From positions 2,232,001 to 2,296,000 of the forward strand of contig CBDCSI010000001.1 in NCBI GenBank assembly GCA_965221505.1: a stretch of 64,000 nucleotides of DNA. The letters run 5' to 3'. Numbering within the stretch: position 1 is the stretch's first letter; each line of letters begins with the position of its first letter. Both the position numbers and the translations under genes were made by a program. The notes beneath the pieces were generated by a model that had not been told where the DNA came from, ran no database searches, and saw nothing but the letters and a program-made list of their open reading frames with translations. Shown piece by piece: positions 54,272 through 62,449 of this stretch. Source of the stretch: CAZPXZ01 sp965221505. Lineage in GTDB: Bacteria > Pseudomonadota > Alphaproteobacteria > Rhodobacterales > CAZPXZ01.

Positions 54272-55923
54272 GATTCCGTCCCGTCCGTCACGTAACCCAG
54301 TTTCCGGTCCGCCGCCCGCGCCGCCGGATCCCTCGCGGCCGGATCGCCGTAACCCCCGCCGCCCGGCGTCTCCAGCCGGATGCGCTGTCCCCGCGTAATG
54401 CGGACGCCGACGGTCTTGGACGCCATCGGCGGCGCATGCATGCCGTCCGCCTGTTCGTAGGCGAACCGGTTCAGGGCGCCCGCACCCCCGCCGGCCACGC
54501 CGGGCGGCGGAAACCTGCCGCGCTCGCCGAAGAGGAAAACGTCCGCCTCCTCCTCCAGGAGTTCGATCTCGTAGACCGCGCCGAGCCCGCCCCGGTACTC
54601 GCCGTCGCCGCCGCTGTCGGGGCGGAGCGCCCATCGGGTGAAGCAGACCGGATAGGCCGCTTCGAGAATTTCCAGGGGCGGAATGGTCGCCGTCGAGATC
54701 GGCGCGTTGCCGTGGTTCAGCCCGTCGCCGGCTCCGTGCGCCCCGTGCCCGCCGCCGAAGAAGGAGAACATCACCCAGCGCCTGCCGTCGGAGCGGTGTC
54801 CGGCCAGCGAGAGCGCGTTGATCGTGCCGTAGGCGCAGGCCGTCGCCCGGTCCGGGGCCAGCCGCGCCATCGCCGCGAAGACCACGTCGATCAGGCGCAG
54901 GATGGTCTCGGTGTAGCCTCCGACCGGCTTCGGCGCCTCGACCGAGAGGATCGAGGCGGGATCGATGCGGAACTCCACCGGCTCCAGCACCCCTGCGTTA
55001 GCCGGCACCTCGCCGAATACGTGCTTCAGCGCCACGTAGCATGCGGCGATCGCGGTCGCGCGCGAGATGTTCACCGGCCCGAGGCAGGCCGGAGACGAGC
55101 GAGTGAAGTCCATCACCATCGTCTCGCCCTCGACGGTCAGGTCGAGCGTGATCTTGAGCGGCTCGTCCACGATCCCGTCGTTGTCGAGCCAGTCCTCGGC
55201 CGACACCGTGCCAGAGGGCAATTCGGCGATCTGCGCCCGCATCATGGCGGCGGCGCGACGCTTCAGAATCGCCAGCACCGCAGACGCCGTCTCGACGCCG
55301 TATTCCTCCAGCAACGCTCCGACGCGGCGCTCGCCCAGCTCCAGCGCGTTGATCTGGCCGTTCAGGTCGCCGTAAAGCGACATCGGCAGGCGGCTGTTGG
55401 CGGAGAGAATGTCGACGACGTCCTGGCGGAACTCTCCCCGGTCGTAGAGCTTCACCGGCGGAATCTGCACGCCCTCCTGAAACGCGTCGGTCGCGACCGG
55501 ATTGTAGTTGCCCGGCACGTTGCCGCCGACGTCGTGCCAATGACCGACGCTGGCGAGAAAGCAGAACAACTCGCCGGCGTAAAACACCGGCTTGACCAGC
55601 CGAAAGTCCGACAGATGCGTGCCGCCGACGTAGGGATCGTTGAAAATCCACATATCGCCGGGATTCACGCCGCCGCGCTCCGCCGCCTTCTCGATCACCG
55701 CCTTCACCGCGAACGCCATGACTCCGACGAAGATGGGCAGGCCCGACTTCCCCTGGATCAGCGTCTCGCCCGTCGCCGCGTCGTAGATGCCGTGACTCGC
55801 GTCGTGCGCCTCGGCGATGATCGGGTTGAAGGCGGAGCGGAACAGCGTGGCGTCCATCTCGTCCGCGATCTGTTCGAACCGGCCCTTGAGGATCGCCGTG
55901 GTGACCGCGTCGACCCCCGTCAT
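54268..55923 (-). CDS. hyuB: Hydantoinase/oxoprolinase subunit B (HyuB)
   Basis: 551-aa partner of HyuA. Typical blocks: EMDATLFRSAFNPIIAEAHDASHGIYD, GDMWIFNDPYVGGTHLSD, DFTRSSPACLGPVNISRA, the Gly-rich FFGGGHGAHG and the C-terminal ETPGGGGYGDPAARDP. It overlaps the lyase gene upstream (ATGA) and hyuA downstream (GTGA), so the two subunits are made together in a fixed ratio. Function is as for HyuA: ATP-dependent attack on a cyclic amide or a related carbonyl compound. Confidence 0.93.
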   Translation of the reverse strand: MTGVDAVTTAILKGRFEQIADEMDATLFRSAFNPIIAEAHDASHGIYDAATGETLIQGKSGLPIFVGVMAFAVKAVIEKAAERGGVNPGDMWIFNDPYVGGTHLSDFRLVKPVFYAGELFCFLASVGHWHDVGGNVPGNYNPVATDAFQEGVQIPPVKLYDRGEFRQDVVDILSANSRLPMSLYGDLNGQINALELGERRVGALLEEYGVETASAVLAILKRRAAAMMRAQIAELPSGTVSAEDWLDNDGIVDEPLKITLDLTVEGETMVMDFTRSSPACLGPVNISRATAIAACYVALKHVFGEVPANAGVLEPVEFRIDPASILSVEAPKPVGGYTETILRLIDVVFAAMARLAPDRATACAYGTINALSLAGHRSDGRRWVMFSFFGGGHGAHGAGDGLNHGNAPISTATIPPLEILEAAYPVCFTRWALRPDSGGDGEYRGGLGAVYEIELLEEEADVFLFGERGRFPPPGVAGGGAGALNRFAYEQADGMHAPPMASKTVGVRITRGQRIRLETPGGGGYGDPAARDPAARAADRKLGYVTDGTES

Positions 55924-56786
55924 CCGTTCCTGTCCTCGTAGGTCTCGCCCGTCGCGAGCGCTTCGGCCGTCCCGATCAATTCGTTCAGGCCGGCGAAGTC
56001 GTACATCCGGTGCCGGAACGCCGCGTTCGATCCGCTGTCCAGCAGGTTGCGGTAGTATTCCCCGGCGGTTGCGGCAAGGGCGCGGACCGCGCCGCCGGGA
56101 AAGATCGCCAGATCGAAGCCGAGGCGTTCGAGCTCCGCCGCGTCGGCAGCCGGAGTCTTGCCGCCTTCCACCATGTTGGCCACCAACGGCACGCGCGGGC
56201 CGAACTCGCGGGCGATCGACTCCATTTGTTCGCGCGTTTGCGGCGCCTCGACGAAGAGCAGATCGGCGCCCGCGTCCACATAGGCTTCCGCGCGGTCGAG
56301 CGCCGCCTCGAACCCCTCGACCGCGATGGCGTCGGTGCGGGCGATCACCAGCGTGTCCCGGTCGACCCGCGCGTCGCAGGCGGCGCGAATCTTTCCGACC
56401 ATCTCCCGTTTCCCGATCAACGTCTTGCCGTCGAGATGCCCGCACCGCTTGGGAAAGGCCTGGTCTTCCAGCTGCAGCGCGTTCGCGCCCATTCTCTCGA
56501 ACACGCGCATGGTGCGCTGCACGTTCAACGCGTTGCCGAAGCCGTCGTCGGCGTCCACCATGACCGGAAGGGCGATCCGGTCCCGCACCGCCGCGATCGT
56601 GTCGGCCACCTCGCTCATCGAGACCAGGCCGATGTCGGGCCGTCCGAAGCGGGTATAGGCGATGGACGCGCCGGAAAGGTAGACGGCGCGCGCCCCGGCC
56701 CGCTCGGCGATCAGGCCGGTCAACGCGTCGAAAACGCCGGGCGCGACGAGGATCTCGGGCGCCGACAACAGGGACCGGAGGCTCAC
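55920..56786 (-). CDS. Isocitrate lyase/PEP mutase-family C-C lyase
   Basis: 288-aa TIM-barrel enzyme of the ICL/PEPM superfamily. The metal loop is VDADDGFGNA (Asp78, Asp80, Asp81) and the catalytic loop is KRCGH (Lys113-His117), with Cys115 as general acid. Presence of KRCGH points to a lyase (2-methylisocitrate lyase, 2,3-dimethylmalate lyase, oxaloacetate hydrolase) rather than a PEP mutase. It lies right after a LeuC/LeuD-like pair, the same combination as dimethylmaleate hydratase plus dimethylmalate lyase. So it probably cleaves a substituted malate to pyruvate or another 2-oxoacid plus a carboxylate. GTG start overlaps the preceding stop. Confidence 0.88.
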   Translation of the reverse strand: MSLRSLLSAPEILVAPGVFDALTGLIAERAGARAVYLSGASIAYTRFGRPDIGLVSMSEVADTIAAVRDRIALPVMVDADDGFGNALNVQRTMRVFERMGANALQLEDQAFPKRCGHLDGKTLIGKREMVGKIRAACDARVDRDTLVIARTDAIAVEGFEAALDRAEAYVDAGADLLFVEAPQTREQMESIAREFGPRVPLVANMVEGGKTPAADAAELERLGFDLAIFPGGAVRALAATAGEYYRNLLDSGSNAAFRHRMYDFAGLNELIGTAEALATGETYEDRNG

Positions 56787-57268
56787 GTGCCGGCCCTTCC
56801 GAAGCGCTTTTTCAGATGCGGAACCAGCCCGCCGTCGGCCAGCAAGACCTGCAAGTTTTCCGGGACCGGCTCCAGCGCGACCGTGCGGCCTCCGACCGCA
56901 AGCGTCGCCGCCCGGAGGTCCAGACGGCAGGCGTCGCCGTCGGCGATCCCGTCGATCGTCGGAGCGACCAGTGCGGGCAAGCCGAGGTTGATGGCGTTGC
57001 GATAGAAGATCCCCGCGAAGGAGCGGGCGATCACGGCGGCGACGCCCAGGAACTTCAGCGCCTCGGCCGCCTGCTCGCGCGACGATCCCGCTCCGAAGTT
57101 GCGCCCTGCGACGATCACGTCTCCCGGTCGTATCTCGGCCGCGAGACCGGGACGCACCGTCTCCAGGCAATGCGCCGCGAGCGCCTCGATCCCGCCGCGC
57201 ATGTACTGTCCCGGGGCCAGTTGGTCCGTGTCGATATCGTCCCCGAGGAGAAACGCCCGGCCGGTCAC
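56783..57268 (-). CDS. Aconitase-family small subunit (LeuD-like)
   Basis: 161-aa swivel-domain subunit, clearly shorter than the biosynthetic LeuD at 4.8 kb. Blocks: GDDIDTDQLAPGQYM, AGRNFGAGSSREQAAEAL and ARSFAGIFYRNAINLGLPAL. It resembles the small subunits of archaeal-type IPM isomerase/homoaconitase and dimethylmaleate hydratase DmdB. GTG at 57268 overlaps the LeuC-like stop (GTGA). With that subunit it forms a hydro-lyase; the position beside the lyase gene argues for a catabolic hydratase. Confidence 0.88.
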   Translation of the reverse strand: MTGRAFLLGDDIDTDQLAPGQYMRGGIEALAAHCLETVRPGLAAEIRPGDVIVAGRNFGAGSSREQAAEALKFLGVAAVIARSFAGIFYRNAINLGLPALVAPTIDGIADGDACRLDLRAATLAVGGRTVALEPVPENLQVLLADGGLVPHLKKRFGRAGT

Positions 57269-58557
57269 GGGACGCCGCTCCCGAGCGGGCCGTCGCGAAG
57301 GTAGTCGCGCGGGTCGGCGATTTCGCCGGCCACGGCCGAGGCGGCGACGGTCAGCGGCGAAGCCAGCCAGACCTCGGATTCCGGATCGCCCATCCGGCCC
57401 CGAAAATTGCGCGCCGTGGAGGAGATGCACTTCGTCCCCGCCGCCAGCCGGCCGGCGCCGTAACCGGCGCAGATGCCGCAGGCGTTGGGGAGGATGCGCG
57501 CGCCGGCCTCCTCGAACGCGCCGAGGGTTCCGTCCCGCGCCGCGCGTTCCTGGTCGCGCTTCGAGGCCGGCGCGACCAGCAGCGCGACGCCGGGCGCCAG
57601 CGCGCGACCCCGGAGCACGGCCGCGGCATTCTTCAGATCGGCGTATTTGGCGCCGGTGCAGGCGCCGATATAGGCGACGTCGAGGGCGGTCCGGGGCGCC
57701 TCCCCGACCGGCATCGCGTTGGCTGGGGAATGCGGCGCCGCGACCTGCGGGGCGAGGTCTCCCGCGTCGAAGACGCGATGCGCGCCGAGCGCGGCGTCCG
57801 GGTCGGTGCGAAGCGACGGATCCGCTTCCGTCTCGGCTCCGGCTGCGGCGAGCGCCTCGTACGTCGTCGCGTCCGGCGCGACCAGTCCCGCCTGCGCGCC
57901 GAGCTCGGCCGCCATGTTCGAGAGCGTCATCCGCTCGTGCATCGACAGCGCGACGATCGCTTCGCCGGCGTATTCGATCGCCTGGTAACCGCCCCCGTCC
58001 ATGCCGAGCTCGCCGCAAAGCGCCAGCATGACGTCCTTCGCCACCACCCCCGGCCCCAGCCGGCCGCGCCATTCGAGCAGGATGGTCTCCGGCACCTTGA
58101 GCCAGATCTCGCCGGTGGCGAGCACGCCGGCCATCTCGGTCGCGCCGACGCCGAACATGTACGCTCCCCAGGCGCCGCCGGTCGGAGAGTGGCTGTCGCC
58201 GCCGACGGCCAGCATGCCCGGACGCAGATGACCGCGTTCGGGCAGCACCACATGGCAGATTCCCTCGCCGTCGTGAAAGGCGACGCCGCGCTCGGCGGCC
58301 CATTCGCGGGTCAGGGCGAGAATGCGGGCGCCCTCCGCGGTGTCGCCGGGCACGAAGTGGTCCGAGATCAGGACTACCTTCGAGGCGTCCCAGAGCCCCG
58401 CGCCCAGCTCGCGCAGGATCGGCTCTACCCGGCGCGGGCCGCCGCTGTCGTGGATCATGGCCAGATCCACTCCGGCGGTCACCACCTCGCCCGGGCGGAC
58501 CGCGAGCCTTCCGGCTGCGCGGGCGATGATCTTCTGTGCCAGCGTGGCCGCGGTCAT
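57265..58557 (-). CDS. Aconitase-family large subunit (LeuC/DmdA-like)
   Basis: 430-aa 4Fe-4S dehydratase subunit. Cluster ligands are Cys300 (GACTGAKYAD), Cys360 and Cys363 (NACGIC). Other family blocks: SDHFVPG, VVLPERGHLRPGMLAVGGDSHSPTGGAWGA. The length and the GxCxxxxxxDL context match the short archaeal-type LeuC/HACN/DmdA group rather than the longer proteobacterial leucine enzyme. It should add or remove water on an unsaturated dicarboxylate such as a substituted maleate. Overlaps the GntR gene stop (ATGA) and the LeuD-like start. Confidence 0.9.
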   Translation of the reverse strand: MTAATLAQKIIARAAGRLAVRPGEVVTAGVDLAMIHDSGGPRRVEPILRELGAGLWDASKVVLISDHFVPGDTAEGARILALTREWAAERGVAFHDGEGICHVVLPERGHLRPGMLAVGGDSHSPTGGAWGAYMFGVGATEMAGVLATGEIWLKVPETILLEWRGRLGPGVVAKDVMLALCGELGMDGGGYQAIEYAGEAIVALSMHERMTLSNMAAELGAQAGLVAPDATTYEALAAAGAETEADPSLRTDPDAALGAHRVFDAGDLAPQVAAPHSPANAMPVGEAPRTALDVAYIGACTGAKYADLKNAAAVLRGRALAPGVALLVAPASKRDQERAARDGTLGAFEEAGARILPNACGICAGYGAGRLAAGTKCISSTARNFRGRMGDPESEVWLASPLTVAASAVAGEIADPRDYLRDGPLGSGVP

Positions 58558-59369
58558 GCGGAGACGGGCCTCGGGGCCGTTCCGGCGGCGGTATCGCTTC
58601 GGTCCATCGTCATCTCGAAGCAATAGAGGTCGGGACGATAGCGCACCCTGATGTGCTGGACCGGCCGGCCGGTATCGTCCCGCACGACGCGCTCGACTTC
58701 GATCAGCGGACTGCCCAGGGGGATGTCCAGAACGCTTGCGAGCGGCGGGTCGGCCAGCGTCGCGGTCAGCGTCTGCCGCGCGGAGGCGATGGTCACGCCG
58801 GCGCCCTCCAGGAGCTTGTGGAGCGGCGTGTCGCCGAGGTCCTTGCGCCGGTACAAGCGGCCGATCTCCTCGGGCACATGGGTCACCAGATGCGAAAACG
58901 GGCCGCTTCCGAGCCGCCTCACGCGCACCGTGTGCTGCACGCTCTCGCCCGCCTCGATCTCCAGCGCCTCGGCCACGTCCCGCGCGGCGGGCACGTAGTC
59001 GAAGGAAAGCACTTGCACCGAGGTGCGGCGCCCCAGCATGCTGACGCTCTCGCGCCATCCGTCGATCGAGGCGCGATAGACCGGCGACAACCGGTTCTCG
59101 ATCACCCGGGTTCCCCGTCCGCGCTCCCGCGCGACGAGCCCCGCCTGCGCCAGTTCGTTCATGGCCCGCCTTGCGGTAATTCTCGACACGCCGAACTCGG
59201 TGCAGAGGTCGCTCTCGCTCGGAAGGTATTCGCCCGCGCCGACGGACCCGGTGCGAATCCGGTTGGTCAGAAGCGCGACCATCTGCCGATAGAGCGGCAT
59301 GCCGGAGGCGCGTTCGAGCGCGCGCCCGGACCTCCGCTCCCGCTCTTGAAAGGGACGCTTCATCGACAC
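58554..59369 (-). CDS. GntR/HutC-family transcriptional regulator
   Basis: 271-aa repressor with an N-terminal winged helix (MPLYRQMVALLTNRI ... PSESDLCTEFGVSRITARRAMNELAQAGLVARERGRGTRVIEN) and a C-terminal UTRA ligand-binding domain (ESVQHTVRVRRLGSGPFSHLVTHVPEEIG ... ERVVRDDTGRPVQHIRVRYRPDLYCFEM). UTRA domains bind small effectors such as sugars, acids or urocanate. The GTG at 59369 follows AGGA by 7 bases; an ATG at 59363 is an alternative. The predicted operator begins 33 bp upstream of its start and lies between it and the divergent TRAP operon. It is first in the hyu-lyase operon, so it would regulate itself. Confidence 0.92.
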   Translation of the reverse strand: MSMKRPFQERERRSGRALERASGMPLYRQMVALLTNRIRTGSVGAGEYLPSESDLCTEFGVSRITARRAMNELAQAGLVARERGRGTRVIENRLSPVYRASIDGWRESVSMLGRRTSVQVLSFDYVPAARDVAEALEIEAGESVQHTVRVRRLGSGPFSHLVTHVPEEIGRLYRRKDLGDTPLHKLLEGAGVTIASARQTLTATLADPPLASVLDIPLGSPLIEVERVVRDDTGRPVQHIRVRYRPDLYCFEMTMDRSDTAAGTAPRPVSA

Positions 59370-59390
59370 CGAACGATCCTGGGGCCAAAC

Positions 59391-59422
59391 CGTGGACAGA
59401 ATGGTATATTGTTATATCATTA
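59391..59422 (+). promoter_or_regulatory. Predicted GntR operator and promoter, site 2
   Basis: The 20 bp at 59403-59422 (GGTATATTGTTATATCATTA) are identical to 33934-33953, and the 32-bp block differs at 3 positions. It has the same orientation relative to a plus-strand operon: TGGACA (59393-59398) and TATCAT (59415-59420) are 16 bp apart. It sits in the 150-bp gap between the GntR gene and the TRAP genes, so one site can serve both divergent units. Confidence 0.78.
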
Positions 59423-59519
59423 GGTCAACCACGAACGGTCGCGCTCCGCCGGCGGCGCGCGAAGCGGGAGGCAAGAACGGACATGATCGTATGACGCGCC
59501 GCGTCACCGGAGACGGGTA

Positions 59520-60011
59520 GTGAACGCGCTGAAGCGGTTCGACGAGCGGCTCGACAAGGCTCTCTTCTACCTGTCCGGCATCCTGCTCATGGTCATCGCC
59601 GGGGCGGTGTTCTACGCCGTGACCATGCGCTACGTGTTCAACGAGCCGCCGCTCTGGGCCGACGAAGCCCCGCGGGCGTTCTTTCTCTGGATGACCTATC
59701 TCGGCATCGTGGTCGCCACCCGGCGGGGACAAAACATCCGCGTGACGCACTTCATCGACAAGGTGCCGCCCCGGCCCCGGCTCGTGCTCGAGACGTTCAT
59801 GCACGTCCTCGTGCTGATCATGCTCGCCGCGCTCGTCTGGTTCAACATCCCGATTCTCCAGCTTCAGGCCGGCGGCAGCATGCTGTCGACCGGATGGAGC
59901 TTCCTCTGGCTCTATGCGCCGGTCTCGGTCGGCTGCGCGCTGATGTTCGTCTACCAGGCCCGGCTGATGATCCGCTCCTGGGTCCAGTACAGATCTTCGA
60001 CGGAGGCGTGA
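59520..60011 (+). CDS. dctQ: TRAP transporter small membrane subunit (DctQ-like)
   Basis: 163-aa inner-membrane protein with four hydrophobic helices (LFYLSGILLMVIAGAVFYAVTMRYVF first) and the DctQ loop WADEAPRAFFLWMTYLGIVVATRRGQNIRV. It pairs with DctM to form the Na+-driven TRAP translocator. GTG at 59520 has GGAG 7 bases upstream. First gene of the dctQMP operon, 97 bp past the predicted operator. Confidence 0.93.
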   Translation: MNALKRFDERLDKALFYLSGILLMVIAGAVFYAVTMRYVFNEPPLWADEAPRAFFLWMTYLGIVVATRRGQNIRVTHFIDKVPPRPRLVLETFMHVLVLIMLAALVWFNIPILQLQAGGSMLSTGWSFLWLYAPVSVGCALMFVYQARLMIRSWVQYRSSTEA

Positions 60012-60012
60012 C

Positions 60013-61308
60013 ATGCTGCTGATATCCATGATCGCCATCCTGTTCGTGTTCTCGCTTCTCGGCATGGAAATCGCCTGGGCCATCGGGCTGGCCGCCTTCG
60101 GCTATCTCACCCTGTCGCAGTTTTCGGACAACGCCACGCCGATGGTGCTGTTCGCGCAGCAGATGACCTCGGGCGTCAACTCCTTCGTCCTCCTGGCGAT
60201 TCCGCTCTTCATCTTCGCCGGCGAATTGATGAACGTGACCGGCGTGACCCGCCGGATCGTGGACTTCGCCGCCTCGCTGGTCGGCCACATCAACGGCGGC
60301 CTCGCCAACGTCGGCGTGACGGCGAATTTCATCATGTCGGGCTGCTCCGGCTCGGCGCTCGCCGACGCCGCGGCGACCGGCACCGTACTCCTGCCGGAGA
60401 TGAAGAAGCGCGGCTTCAAGCCCGCCTTCTCTTCGGCCGTCATCGCTTCTGCCGCGACGGTGGGGCCGATCGTGCCGCCGTCGATCTCTTTCGTGCTCCT
60501 CGGCGCGATCGTCAACATCTCGGTCGGCCAGCTCTTCCTCGGCGGCGTGTTGCCCGGAGCGCTGATGTTCGTCGCCATGTTCGGCGTCACCTGGTGGATC
60601 TGCCGACGCCGGAAATACCCGCTGGAGCCGCGCTCCACGGGGCGCCAGCGGCGCATCGCCTTCTTCGACGGAATCAGCGCGCTGGTCGCCCCGTTCATCA
60701 TCGTCGGCGCGATCATCTTCGGCGTCGCGACCCCGACCGAGAGCGCGGCGGTCGCCGCGGTCTACGTGCTGTGCCTCGGGCTGTTCGTGTACCGCAACCT
60801 CTCCTTCATGCAGATCCTGCACGCGGCGAGCCACGCCGCGGTCGCGACCTCCGTCATCATGCTGACGGTGGCGACCTCGAAGATCTTCGCCTGGCTCGCG
60901 GTGAAGGAGAATCTCGGCGTCTACCTGACGAACGGCCTGCTCTGGGTCACGGACGAGTTGTGGATCCTGCTCTTGCTGATCAATTGCATGTTGCTGGTCC
61001 TCGGCATGATCATGGAAATCCTCCCCATCATGCTGATCCTCGCGCCGGTTCTCTTCCCGCTGCTCGGCGGCCTCGGCATCAACGAGGTGCATTTCGGCGT
61101 CGTCATGGTGCTGAATCTCATGATCGGGATGATCACGCCGCCGATCGGGCTCAACCTCTTCATCATCTCTTCGATCGGGGGCGTCGGCGTCATCGAGATT
61201 TTCAAGGAGGCGATTCCGTATTTCCTGATCCTGGTCTGCGTCCTGCTCGTCATCACCTACTTTCCGCAGATCACGCTGTTCCTGCCGTCGCTGTTCTTCC
61301 CGCAATGA
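60013..61308 (+). CDS. dctM: TRAP transporter large membrane subunit (DctM-like)
   Basis: 431-aa inner-membrane translocator with about twelve helices and the hairpin signatures FIMSGCSGSALADAAATG and GPIVPPSISFVLLGAI in the first half and NLMIGMITPPIGLNLF in the second. Starts one base after the dctQ stop. Takes up the solute delivered by the periplasmic binding protein encoded next, driven by the sodium gradient. Substrates in this family are usually C4 dicarboxylates, other organic acids, or sugars acids. Confidence 0.95.
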   Translation: MLLISMIAILFVFSLLGMEIAWAIGLAAFGYLTLSQFSDNATPMVLFAQQMTSGVNSFVLLAIPLFIFAGELMNVTGVTRRIVDFAASLVGHINGGLANVGVTANFIMSGCSGSALADAAATGTVLLPEMKKRGFKPAFSSAVIASAATVGPIVPPSISFVLLGAIVNISVGQLFLGGVLPGALMFVAMFGVTWWICRRRKYPLEPRSTGRQRRIAFFDGISALVAPFIIVGAIIFGVATPTESAAVAAVYVLCLGLFVYRNLSFMQILHAASHAAVATSVIMLTVATSKIFAWLAVKENLGVYLTNGLLWVTDELWILLLLINCMLLVLGMIMEILPIMLILAPVLFPLLGGLGINEVHFGVVMVLNLMIGMITPPIGLNLFIISSIGGVGVIEIFKEAIPYFLILVCVLLVITYFPQITLFLPSLFFPQ

Positions 61309-61343
61309 CGGCCGCTCCACCCAACAAACAGGGAGACAACCTA

Positions 61344-62330
61344 ATGAGACTCACCAGACGAAGCTTCACCGGCGGCGTAGGACTCGGCCTCGCCACCGCG
61401 CTGGTCGGCGTCGGAAGCCCGGCGCTCGCCGCCCGTACGCTGATCTACGGAAACGCGGGCAACATCGACAGCGCGTCGAACCGATTCGCGAAAAAGTGGC
61501 TCGACCTCGTGACCGAACGCACCGGCGGCGAGCTGGTGTTCGACATCAAGGCAGGCACCATCGGCGGCGGCAAGGAGGTGCTCGACGGCACCGCGCTCGG
61601 CACGGTGCAGATCTACAACGGGGCCTATACGGGCCTTCGAGAATTCGACGTGTTCTACGCGCCCTACTTCACCCGCGACTCGAACCACGCGCAGCAGGTG
61701 GCCAACGAGCTGCTCTTCGACGAGCTGAACGCGGCGGTACAGAACCGCTATCCGAGCCTGCGCTATCTCTCCGTCGCGCGGGCCGGCCCGTGGAAGCTGT
61801 TCACCAACCAGAGGCTGGAGACGTTCGACGACCTGAAGGGCCTCAAGATCCGCGCCCCGGAGATCGAGGGCGTGATCGCCGGCCTCGAACAGGTCGGCGC
61901 CAAGCCCACCGTCATTCCGTTCAACGAACTGTACGGCGCGCTGCAGCAGGGCGTCGTCGACGGCATGGCCACGCTCGGCAACCTGATGATCAGCCAGAAG
62001 TTCTACGAGGTCGTCAAATACTGCTACCAGAACGACTGGGGCATCGGTCTCGACAAGCAGATGATGAATCTCTCGGCCTGGGACGGCCTGGGCGAGGAGT
62101 ATCAGAACGTCCTGGTCGACACGTTCAACGAACTCGAGCCGCAGGACTTCTTCCGCGCCACGGAAGAGGCCGAGATCGCCAATTTCGCGAAGTGGCGCGA
62201 GTTTAACGGCGAGGACTCCACGCCGCTGCTCGACGCCACCGCGGCGCAGGAGACGCTGAAGCCCGCGATCAAGGCGCTGGCCGACGACGTCTTCGGCGAA
62301 GGCACCTACGACCGCGTCCAGTCGATCTGA
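61344..62330 (+). CDS. dctP: TRAP transporter solute-binding protein (DctP-like)
   Basis: 328-aa periplasmic binding protein. A twin-arginine signal is evident (TRRSF, then GGVGLGLATALVGVG, cleavage likely after SPALA), meaning it is probably exported folded. Mature-domain blocks: FAKKWLDLVTERTGGELVF, LKGLKIRAPEIEGVIAGLEQVGAKPTVIPFNELYGALQQGVVDGM, which hold the conserved Arg that binds a carboxylate in DctP proteins. So an organic acid ligand is likely. A hairpin follows 9 bases after the stop. Confidence 0.94.
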   Translation: MRLTRRSFTGGVGLGLATALVGVGSPALAARTLIYGNAGNIDSASNRFAKKWLDLVTERTGGELVFDIKAGTIGGGKEVLDGTALGTVQIYNGAYTGLREFDVFYAPYFTRDSNHAQQVANELLFDELNAAVQNRYPSLRYLSVARAGPWKLFTNQRLETFDDLKGLKIRAPEIEGVIAGLEQVGAKPTVIPFNELYGALQQGVVDGMATLGNLMISQKFYEVVKYCYQNDWGIGLDKQMMNLSAWDGLGEEYQNVLVDTFNELEPQDFFRATEEAEIANFAKWREFNGEDSTPLLDATAAQETLKPAIKALADDVFGEGTYDRVQSI

Positions 62331-62339
62331 GTCGCGTCC

Positions 62340-62368
62340 CGCCCCGCCGTCGGTTCGGCGGCGGGGCG
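62340..62368 (+). terminator. Hairpin after dctP
   Basis: A perfect 10-bp GC inverted repeat (62340-62349 with 62359-62368) around a 9-base loop, 9 bp past the dctP stop. No T-run follows, but its place at the operon end supports a terminator. Confidence 0.6.
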
Positions 62369-62449
62369 CTCCCCAAGAGCGCTGTCTCCGGCTCGAACGA
62401 CCTGACCCTGAAGGCCGCGAACGAGGGATTCGACGCCGGAAAGTAGCGC

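Noticed and set aside
56783..58557. Reading this LeuC/LeuD-like pair as the leucine isomerase missing from the leuD-leuB locus
   Set aside because: A full-length LeuD already exists at 4.8 kb, and this pair is of the short type and overlaps lyase and HyuB genes under a GntR regulator.
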